Positions 30,001 through 35,737 of a stretch of DNA of 35,737 bases are shown piece by piece. Where the stretch lies: positions 1 through 35,737 of the forward strand of contig CATIYQ010000065.1 in NCBI GenBank assembly GCA_949739465.1. Direction: 5' to 3'. The notes under the pieces are model-generated. The model worked only from the letters and a program-made list of their open reading frames with translations. It was not told the DNA's origin and searched no databases. The stretch is from an uncultured Peptococcaceae bacterium. GTDB taxonomy: Bacteria > Bacillota > Dehalobacteriia > UBA4068 > JAAVYR01. The translations under genes were made by a program, and so were the position numbers. How positions within the stretch are numbered: position 1 is the stretch's first letter; every line of letters begins with the position of its first letter.

Positions 30001-31269
30001 TTATGCCGTTTCATTGACGCCTGCGTCTTCATAAAGCTCTTCCTTAGGAATGAGCGTGGGCTGCCCCGCTTCTTCAATAACGTCTTCCGTAATCACACAT
30101 TTACCGATATCCTCCCGAGAAGGGATTTCATACATCAAGTCCTGCATGAGACCTTCCATAATGGAGCGTAACCCCCGCGCGCCGGTATTTCGTTTCATGG
30201 CTTGGCGAGCCACAGCCTTCACAGCCTCTTCCGTAATTTCCAGCGTAACGCCGTCCAATTCAAAAAGTTTTTGATATTGTTTTACCAAGGCGTTTTGTGG
30301 TTCTGTCAATACCCGCACCAGAGCGTCTTCATCCAGTGGTTCTAAAGAAACAACTACTGGTACGCGACCGATAAATTCGGGGATTAAACCGAATTTCAGC
30401 AAGTCCTCCGGCAAAATCTTCTTCAATGTTTCCCCAATATTTTCTTGATTCTTGCTGCGAATGTCCGCCCCAAAGCCCATGGTTTTAGAACTGGTGCGGT
30501 TTTCGATAATTTTCTCAATGCCGGCAAATGCGCCGCCGCAGATAAACAAAATATTGGTGGTGTCGATTTGGATAAATTCCTGATGAGGGTGTTTCCGTCC
30601 GCCTTGGGGCGGCACGCTTGCCACTGTTCCCTCTAAGATTTTCAGTAAGGTCTGCTGCACCCCTTCACCGGATACGTCTCTGGTAATAGACGGATTTTCC
30701 GATTTTCGGGTAATCTTATCAATTTCATCAATATAGATGATACCTTTTTCCGCCCGTTCCACATCAAAGTCGGCGGCTTGCAGGAGCTTGAGAAGGATAT
30801 TTTCTACATCTTCCCCTACATAGCCCGCCTCGGTGAGGGACGTCGCGTCGGCTACGGCAAAAGGCACGTCGATGATGCGCGCCAGCGTTTCTGCAAGCAG
30901 CGTCTTCCCGCTGCCGGTAGGACCAAGCATGAGAATATTGCTTTTCTTTAGCTCTACATCGTCTATTTTGCCGCCCAGTTTAATCCGTTTATAGTGATTA
31001 TACACCGCCACGGACAAGGCTTTTTTCGCGTCTTCTTGTCCGATGACATATTGGTCTAAGAATCCTTTGATTTCCCGCGGTTTTGGTAAATCAACAAATT
31101 CCTCTATCATAGTTTCTTTCATTTCATCATCAATGATTTCACTACATAGAGAAATACATTCGTTGCAAATATACACCCCGGGACCTGCTACTAATTTTTT
31201 CACTTGGTTTTGGGATTTTCCACAAAATGAACACTGCAAACGACCACTGTCTTCCGTAGATTTCGGCAT
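30001..31269 (-). CDS. clpX: ATP-dependent Clp protease ATP-binding subunit ClpX
   Basis: AAA+ unfoldase of ClpXP. 422 residues: N-terminal zinc-binding domain (C13, C16, C35, C38), Walker A GPTGSGKT at 116-123, Walker B with DEID at 181-184, and the ClpP-docking loop, which reads MGF (in TMGFGAD) rather than IGF. Begins 50 bases after the clpP stop in the same direction, so clpP-clpX is one transcript with tig probably upstream. Confidence 0.98.
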   Translation of the reverse strand: MPKSTEDSGRLQCSFCGKSQNQVKKLVAGPGVYICNECISLCSEIIDDEMKETMIEEFVDLPKPREIKGFLDQYVIGQEDAKKALSVAVYNHYKRIKLGGKIDDVELKKSNILMLGPTGSGKTLLAETLARIIDVPFAVADATSLTEAGYVGEDVENILLKLLQAADFDVERAEKGIIYIDEIDKITRKSENPSITRDVSGEGVQQTLLKILEGTVASVPPQGGRKHPHQEFIQIDTTNILFICGGAFAGIEKIIENRTSSKTMGFGADIRSKNQENIGETLKKILPEDLLKFGLIPEFIGRVPVVVSLEPLDEDALVRVLTEPQNALVKQYQKLFELDGVTLEITEEAVKAVARQAMKRNTGARGLRSIMEGLMQDLMYEIPSREDIGKCVITEDVIEEAGQPTLIPKEELYEDAGVNETA

Positions 31270-31319
31270 GTTCTCACCCTTTCATTTGCTGTTTTTCTTT
31301 TTCGTTTTTACTCCCAAAA

Positions 31320-31919
31320 CTACTTTTGCAGCAAAGTCCTACGTTCAATTACTTCATCAATAATGCCGTATGCCTTCGCTTCTTCCGCCGTCATAAAGTT
31401 GTCGCGTTCGGTATCTTGGGATATTTTCTTAAAACTCTGACCTGTCCGTTCTGCCATGATTCTGTTTAACCGTTCTTTGGTTTCCAAAATCTTTTTGGCA
31501 TGGATTTCAATATCTGTCGCCTGCCCTTGGGCACCGCCTAAAGGCTGGTGAATCATAACCTCGCTATTGGGCAAAGCGTAACGCTTTCCCGACGCGCCAG
31601 CAGTGAGCAGAAACGCCCCCATGCTGGCTGCCATACCAATGCAGATGGTAGATACATCCGGACGGATATATTGCATGGTGTCATAAATAGCCATGCCTGC
31701 TGTGATAACGCCGCCGGGACTGTTGATATATAAATGAATATCTTTATCAGGGTCTTCAGACTCTAAAAATAACAGTTGGGCTACGACTAAATTTGCTACC
31801 GTATCGTCAATAGGACCGCCTAAGAAAATCAAACGGTCTTTGAGCAAGCGGGAATAAATGTCATAAGACCGCTCCCCTCTGTTTGTCTGCTCCACTACCA
31901 TAGGAACTAACATGCTCAT
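31320..31919 (-). CDS. clpP: ATP-dependent Clp protease proteolytic subunit ClpP
   Basis: Serine protease subunit that forms the 14-mer chamber for ClpX. From the ATG at 31917-31919 it has 199 residues, with catalytic S99 (GMAASMGAF), H124 (MIHQPLGG) and D173 (TERDNF). GAGAGGTG lies six bases upstream; a frame 19 residues longer starts with no ribosome site, and a second ATG two codons later is possible. The first residues (LVPMVVEQTNRGERSYDIYS) are the usual mature-end region. Between tig and clpX, as in many bacteria. Confidence 0.98.
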   Translation of the reverse strand: MSMLVPMVVEQTNRGERSYDIYSRLLKDRLIFLGGPIDDTVANLVVAQLLFLESEDPDKDIHLYINSPGGVITAGMAIYDTMQYIRPDVSTICIGMAASMGAFLLTAGASGKRYALPNSEVMIHQPLGGAQGQATDIEIHAKKILETKERLNRIMAERTGQSFKKISQDTERDNFMTAEEAKAYGIIDEVIERRTLLQK

Positions 31920-32005
31920 GTTTTTCACCTCTCCCCATAGGATATGATTTCCATATATGTTTATACCCGAAAACACCCGCGAAAATACCGTTCCGTCAAA
32001 ATCTC

Positions 32006-33304
32006 TTATTTTACAACAACAACGCTGTTTTTCACCACATCTGCCGCTTTCATCATTTGCAGGGCAAAGATGTAAGAATCAATTCTGCCGCTCTTTACCA
32101 AATCTTTTTTAATGTCTTCCGCAGTCCGACCGGAGGATTCCGCCATAATGGCAAGCTGTTCATTGAGCATTTCTTCGGAAGGCTCGATATTTTCCTGTTT
32201 GCAGATTTCTTCTAACGCCAAGTCATATTTAACGCTGCCTTCCGCTTGAGGACGATAGTAGTCGGCCATTTGTTCTTTGGTCACTTTGGCATATTCCATG
32301 TATTGTTCCATGGTCATCCCCTGCATCCGCAAGTTTTGTTCCATATCAGCTATCATTTCGTTGATACGACGTTCAATCATTACTTCAGGGATTTCTACTT
32401 CTACCCCTTCCAGCATTTTATCAATAGCCATATCTTTCACACGGTTGTCCGCTTCTTCGTTTGCTTGTTTTACCAACCGTTCTTTCACTTCTTTTTTCAG
32501 GTCTGCCAAGGTATCGGCTGTTTCGCTGACGTCTTTGGCAAAGTCATCATTGAGAGCGGGTAATTCTTTTCTTTTGATATCATGTACAGTTACTTTGAAG
32601 GTAGCGTCTTTCCCGGCAAAGTCCGCTTGATGATAATCTTCGGGGAAGGTTACGTTAACGTCAACGTTCGCCCCTGCTACCACGCCGGTTAATTGTTCTT
32701 CAAAGCCGGGGATAAATGTTTTAGAACCGATTTCCAAAGGATAGCCTTCGCCTTTGCCGCCTGGGAAAGGTTCGCCGTCAATAAAGCCTTCAAAGTCAAT
32801 GGTTAAGGTATCGCCGTTTTTGGATTTTTTTCCGGCTTCTACTTCTACCACTTTGGCAAGGCGTTGCTGCATCCGTTTGATTTCAGCGTCAACATCTTTG
32901 GCTAAGATTTTCACTTCCGGTTTTTTCACTTCCAAGCCTTTATATGCGCCCAGTTTCACTTCCGGTTTTACGGTAACGGTCGCTTTGAATACCAATGGTT
33001 TGTCCAATTCTAATGTTACAATATCGATTTTGGGATTATCCACAGGGTCGATTTTTTCCTGTTCCACAGCGTCCCAATAAGCGTCGGTAATCAATTGGTC
33101 GGCAGCTTCATTTAAGAGATATTCTTTGCCGACGAAATTTTCCAATACCATTCTTGGTACTTTGCCTTTACGGAAACCAGGAATGTTTACCTTTTTGCTA
33201 ACGGCTGCCACCGCTTGATTCATCCCGGCAGTTACTGCTTCTACCGCAACTTCGATTTCCATGGTTACTTCATTTTTTACAGATTTGTCTACAGAAACCT
33301 TCAT
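32006..33304 (-). CDS. tig: Trigger factor, ribosome-associated chaperone
   Basis: First chaperone met by nascent chains. 432 residues: ribosome-binding domain with GFRKGKVPRMVLENFVG (about 43-60), FKBP-like PPIase domain (about 155-250; TIDFEGFIDGEPFPGGKGEG) and the helical substrate-binding C-terminal domain. The FKBP motif has the common trigger-factor pattern. GGAGGA lies upstream of the ATG. It follows the tRNA-Leu terminator, so it needs its own promoter in 33305-33405, where I see no clear -35/-10 pair. Confidence 0.97.
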   Translation of the reverse strand: MKVSVDKSVKNEVTMEIEVAVEAVTAGMNQAVAAVSKKVNIPGFRKGKVPRMVLENFVGKEYLLNEAADQLITDAYWDAVEQEKIDPVDNPKIDIVTLELDKPLVFKATVTVKPEVKLGAYKGLEVKKPEVKILAKDVDAEIKRMQQRLAKVVEVEAGKKSKNGDTLTIDFEGFIDGEPFPGGKGEGYPLEIGSKTFIPGFEEQLTGVVAGANVDVNVTFPEDYHQADFAGKDATFKVTVHDIKRKELPALNDDFAKDVSETADTLADLKKEVKERLVKQANEEADNRVKDMAIDKMLEGVEVEIPEVMIERRINEMIADMEQNLRMQGMTMEQYMEYAKVTKEQMADYYRPQAEGSVKYDLALEEICKQENIEPSEEMLNEQLAIMAESSGRTAEDIKKDLVKSGRIDSYIFALQMMKAADVVKNSVVVVK

Positions 33305-33407
33305 GAACTTTCCTCCTCAAAACAACAAATGGACTTGATTTTTATTTGCTTTTCCATATTTCGCCGTAGATTTCCTATTCCCTGCTAAAGATAAGCTCCT
33401 CCCCTAA

Positions 33408-33433
33408 AGAAAAACCCCCAAAAATGGGGGGAC
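33408..33433 (-). terminator. Rho-independent terminator after tRNA-Leu
   Basis: Minus-strand CCCCC-ATTTTT-GGGGG (33426-33430 with 33415-33419), followed by TTTTTCTTT. The loop is only 6 bases and the stem is pure GC. Confidence 0.85.
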
Positions 33434-33462
33434 CACAGCCAAATACGGTCAATATAAGAAAA

Positions 33463-33545
33463 TGGTGCGGGAGAAGGGACTTGAACCCTTACGGTTGCCC
33501 GCCAGATCCTAAGTCTGGTGCGTCTGCCAATTTCGCCACTCCCGC
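33463..33545 (-). tRNA. tRNA-Leu (anticodon TAG)
   Basis: Minus strand: acceptor GCGGGAG pairs with CTCCCGC, long variable arm as expected for Leu, T-loop GGTTCAAGTCC. Anticodon loop CTTAGGA gives anticodon TAG (complement at 33509-33511), reading CUN codons. The CCA end is encoded (33463-33465). Confidence 0.97.
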
Positions 33546-33563
33546 ATGCTTACAGCATTAGAT

Positions 33564-33592
33564 ATTTTACCAAACCCCTGTAAAATAGTCAA
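33564..33592 (-). promoter_or_regulatory. Promoter of tRNA-Leu
   Basis: TTGACT (33587-33592) and TAAAAT (33564-33569) with a 17-base spacer, minus strand. Confidence 0.8.
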
Positions 33593-33617
33593 CTGTTTTC
33601 TCCTAACCTGCTTTCCC

Positions 33618-33657
33618 TATAAAACAAACGACGCAAAGCATTCTGCCCTGCGTCGTT
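33618..33657 (-). terminator. Rho-independent terminator after the aminotransferase
   Basis: Minus-strand stem AACGACGCA / TGCGTCGTT (33649-33657 with 33627-33635), 13-base loop, followed by TGTTTTAT. It lies 13 bases after the stop codon and just upstream of the tRNA-Leu promoter. Confidence 0.8.
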
Positions 33658-33670
33658 CCGATTATACGAA

Positions 33671-34960
33671 TTATTTCATGTCAGCCAATAGCTTTTCCAC
33701 CGTAACCAATTTCACACAAACGATAAATATTTCCATCGCCTTGCGTAACTCTTCCTCTGTGGGAAAAGACGGCGCAATACGAATATTGGTATCCTCTGGG
33801 TCTTTGCCATAAGGATAAGCAGCGCCAGCCTCCGTCATAATTAAACCTAATTCTTTCGCCTTGGCAATAATAGCTTTGGCGCAACCGGGAAGAGAGTCAA
33901 AGGCAATAAAATAGCCACCGCGAGGACGAATCCAACTGCAAATTTCTAAACCGGTCAATTCTGTTTCCAACGCTGAGAGAACAATCTCAAATTTAGGACG
34001 AAGAATGTCGGCGTGCTTTTTCATAATTTCTACCATACCCGCCATATCCTTAAAGAAACGAGCATGACGCAACTGATTTAATTTATCATGACCAATGGTT
34101 TGAATACACATTTGTTTGCGCACGTCTTCCAAGTTAGCAGGAGATGCCGCCATAGCCGCTACCCCAGAACCAGGAAAAGTAATTTTAGACGTAGACGCAA
34201 ATTTATAGACCATGTCAGGATGACCGGCTTTTTCGCATTCTGCTAAAATCTCCAGCAAATAATCCTGCTTATCATCATATAAATGATGAATCCCATAAGC
34301 ATTATCCCAATAGATGCGAAAATCTGCTGCAGCAGGCGTAAGCCGAGCAAAACGGCGTACCGTTTCATCTGAATAAGTGATGCCCTGAGGATTGGAATAT
34401 TTCGGTACGCACCAAATCCCTTTCACAGCTGGGTCGTTATTCACATATTCTTCTACCATATCCATATCCGGACCATCTTCCGTCATGGGAATGTTAATCA
34501 TCTCAATGCCAAAATATTCTGTAATGGCAAAATGACGGTCATATCCAGGAACAGGGCAAAGAAATTTTACCTTATCCAGCTTACACCAAGGCGTACTGCC
34601 CATAACACCATGGGTCATAGAGCGGGCAACGGTATCAAACATCACATTCAAGCTGGAATTGCCATAAATGATAATCTGGTCACAAGGCACTTCCATCATT
34701 TCCGAAAGCAATCTTTTCGCCTCAGGAATTCCCTCCAGCACCCCGTAATTCCGACAATCAATACCGCTTTCACACTTCATATCAGAATCACTGGTCAAGA
34801 CGTCCATTAAGCCTTTTACCAAATCAAGCTGAGCAGCGGAAGGTCTGCCTCTGGACATATCCAAATATAAATTTTGAGACTTTATCTGTTCAAATTCCTT
34901 GGTTAATTCCTGTTGTTCTTGTAATAATTCTTCTTTTGTCAGATTTTGATAAGCGGTCAT
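33671..34960 (-). CDS. PLP-dependent class Ic aspartate-type aminotransferase
   Basis: Cytoplasmic fold-type I aminotransferase, 429 residues, of the subgroup Ic aspartate aminotransferases (Asp_aminotransf family). N-terminus reads LDMSRGRPSAAQLDL, then RNYGVLEGIPEAKRLL; N190 (YSNPQG), D219 and Y222 (YWDNAYG) contact the cofactor, and K259 (ASTSKITFPGSG) forms the Schiff base. The Asp-to-oxaloacetate reaction is the usual activity but the substrate is not proven. AGGAGG precedes the ATG. Monocistronic: promoter at 35059-35087 and terminator at 33618-33657. Confidence 0.9.
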   Translation of the reverse strand: MTAYQNLTKEELLQEQQELTKEFEQIKSQNLYLDMSRGRPSAAQLDLVKGLMDVLTSDSDMKCESGIDCRNYGVLEGIPEAKRLLSEMMEVPCDQIIIYGNSSLNVMFDTVARSMTHGVMGSTPWCKLDKVKFLCPVPGYDRHFAITEYFGIEMINIPMTEDGPDMDMVEEYVNNDPAVKGIWCVPKYSNPQGITYSDETVRRFARLTPAAADFRIYWDNAYGIHHLYDDKQDYLLEILAECEKAGHPDMVYKFASTSKITFPGSGVAAMAASPANLEDVRKQMCIQTIGHDKLNQLRHARFFKDMAGMVEIMKKHADILRPKFEIVLSALETELTGLEICSWIRPRGGYFIAFDSLPGCAKAIIAKAKELGLIMTEAGAAYPYGKDPEDTNIRIAPSFPTEEELRKAMEIFIVCVKLVTVEKLLADMK

Positions 34961-35058
34961 GGCTTCCTCCTTATCGATTCCAATCTATCTCAAATATATT
35001 TCAAAAGATAACTTCTGTTTTTTTGTTTTCCTTGTCCAAACCCAACAGTCCACTTAAT

Positions 35059-35087
35059 AGCATACTCTTTTTTCTCGGAAATGTTAA
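35059..35087 (-). promoter_or_regulatory. Promoter of the aminotransferase
   Basis: TTAACA (35082-35087) and TATGCT (35059-35064), 17-base spacer, minus strand. It gives a leader of about 90 bases that has no structure I can name. Confidence 0.6.
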
Positions 35088-35162
35088 GCCATTTTCTTAT
35101 GTATTTTGTATTCTTATGAAGGCGCTATTCATGATTCTGCATTTATGCAAAAATACAGCGCA

Positions 35163-35206
35163 TAAAAAAACAGCCGTCCTCTTTTGTCTAGAAGAAAACG
35201 CCTGCT
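35163..35206 (-). terminator. Terminator after the tRNA-Gly/tRNA-Arg transcript
   Basis: Minus-strand imperfect stem with one G/G mismatch and two G-U pairs (CAGGCGTTTTCTT with AAGAGGACGGCTG), followed by TTTTTTT. It begins seven bases past tRNA-Arg. Confidence 0.7.
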
Positions 35207-35211
35207 AAATA

Positions 35212-35288
<77 letters not shown>

Positions 35289-35291
35289 ATA

Positions 35292-35365
35292 TGGAGCGGG
35301 TGATGGGAATCGAACCCACGTAGCTAGCTTGGAAGGCTAGAACTCTACCATTGAGTTACACCCGC
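35292..35365 (-). tRNA. tRNA-Gly (anticodon TCC)
   Basis: Minus strand: acceptor GCGGGTG with CACCCGC, D-arm AACTCAATGGTAGAGTT, anticodon loop CTTCCAA (TCC, reading GGA/GGG), T-loop GGTTCGATTCC, CCA encoded (35292-35294). Confidence 0.98.
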
Positions 35366-35390
35366 ATATAAGCTCACAAGAGCTTTTTAC

Positions 35391-35419
35391 AGTATATAAC
35401 AAATCAAAACAATTTTCAA
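35391..35419 (-). promoter_or_regulatory. Promoter of tRNA-Gly/tRNA-Arg
   Basis: TTGAAA (35414-35419) and TATACT (35391-35396), 17-base spacer, minus strand. Confidence 0.8.
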
Positions 35420-35580
35420 TACCCCCCAAAAATATTTTTTTTGCGCCCCCCTAAATGCCGTTCCCATGATTCATTTTATGAATAACAGCCCATGATTGTG
35501 ACAGGGATTTCCTCTTTATTCAATATTATTGCATAAAATCTAAAAAGCAGCGCATATTAAGGAAGATTTCTCAGAAAAAA
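35420..35580. other. Gap between divergent tRNA promoters
   Basis: AT-rich stretch of about 160 bases. It contains a CCCATGATT direct repeat (35463-35471 and 35489-35497) and a TTCATTTTATGAA inverted repeat near 35470. I see no gene. Confidence 0.4.
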
Positions 35581-35670
35581 ACCACAGCAAAACAAAGAAA
35601 TTTAGCAAATTTTCCAAGGAATATTATTGACAAGCGATTGGTTGTTTGTTATGATAGTTTTTGCTGTGGT
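35581..35670. repeat. 12-bp inverted repeat flanking the tRNA-His promoter
   Basis: ACCACAGCAAAA at 35581-35592 and its exact complement at 35659-35670. The right arm covers the first two bases of tRNA-His; the promoter lies between the arms. Confidence 0.75.
35627..35655 (+). promoter_or_regulatory. Promoter of tRNA-His
   Basis: TTGACA (35627-35632) and TATGAT (35650-35655), 17-base spacer, plus strand, 13 bases before the tRNA. Confidence 0.85.
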
Positions 35671-35737
35671 GGGTGTGGCGAAGCGGCCGAACGCACCGGA
35701 TTGTGGCTCCGGCATTCGAGGGTTCAAATCCCTTTAC
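35669..35737 (+). tRNA. tRNA-His (anticodon GTG), 3' end cut by window edge
   Basis: Plus strand: acceptor GTGGGTG, D-arm GCGAAGCGGCCGAACGC, anticodon stem CCGGA/TCCGG with loop TTGTGGC (GTG), T-arm GAGGGTTCAAATCCCTT. A G at 35668 can be the extra G(-1) of tRNA-His. The acceptor 3' strand begins at TAC, where the window ends. Confidence 0.95.

Noticed and set aside
29914..30171. Plus-strand 85-codon frame over the end of clpX
   Set aside because: It spans the bidirectional terminator and is antisense to conserved clpX codons.
35463..35497. CCCATGATT direct repeat as an attachment site
   Set aside because: Nine bases, no integrase and no second copy at a tRNA end in the window; chance is the simpler reading.

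Overview
The window is a chromosomal backbone segment of a mid/low-GC Bacillota, most likely a member of the Negativicutes. The genus cannot be fixed from this sequence; an Acidaminococcaceae or Veillonellaceae-type gut organism is only a guess. Reasons: a tRNA-Val-type T-box leader in front of valS; many near-consensus sigma-A promoters with 17-nt spacers; the order mreB-mreC-mreD-PBP2-minC-minD-minE-rodA-(SpoIVFA-like)-radical SAM pair-RNase G-rplU-rpmA-obg, which is the Bacillus/Clostridia arrangement plus MinE and RNase G; and tig-clpP-clpX-lon-engB. No phage, transposase, CRISPR array or obvious island was found.

Layout. 1-5331 (all minus strand): yhbY (cut by the window edge), an uncharacterised membrane-anchored protein, obg, rpmA, rplU with its own promoter and leader, and RNase G. 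5369-7875: the overlapping pair of radical-SAM-linked genes. 8035-9962: a LytM-like protein without catalytic residues, and rodA. 10147-11649: minE, minD and an unusually short minC. 11809-16239: the elongasome set mrdA, mreD, mreC, mreB, with a strong promoter before mreB and a hairpin between mreB and mreC. 16349-21347: maf, folC and valS, headed by a T-box leader. 21344-22553: two small membrane proteins and one small plus-strand orphan. 22673-26062: a ferrous-iron uptake module (two feoA genes, feoB, a 49-residue Cys-rich FeoB partner) divergent from a DtxR-family regulator, with three copies of a GTTAG-N6-CTAAC operator-like palindrome. 26100-33304: engB, lon, clpX, clpP, tig, with a YjaB-like acetyltransferase on the opposite strand between lon and clpX. 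33463-35737: tRNA-Leu, a class Ic aminotransferase, tRNA-Arg, tRNA-Gly and the start of tRNA-His.

How it works together. Two thirds of the window is a cell-shape, division-site and ribosome-assembly block, followed by the protein-folding and proteolysis block. Comparison with the standard Bacillota order shows coordinated absences: spoIVFB next to a SpoIVFA-like gene, prp (ysxB) between rplU and rpmA, and lonB beside lonA. The L27 N-terminus agrees with the missing Prp protease, because an in-frame stop excludes the cleavable extension. The missing spoIVFB and lonB suggest a non-sporulating lineage. The MinC protein consists only of the C-terminal (MinD-binding) domain.

I found no clearly new multi-gene system. 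The best candidates for follow-up are the N-domain-less MinC, the orphan SpoIVFA-like protein, the uncharacterised protein between obg and yhbY, and the iron-regulator/operator set with its internal feoA-feoB site.
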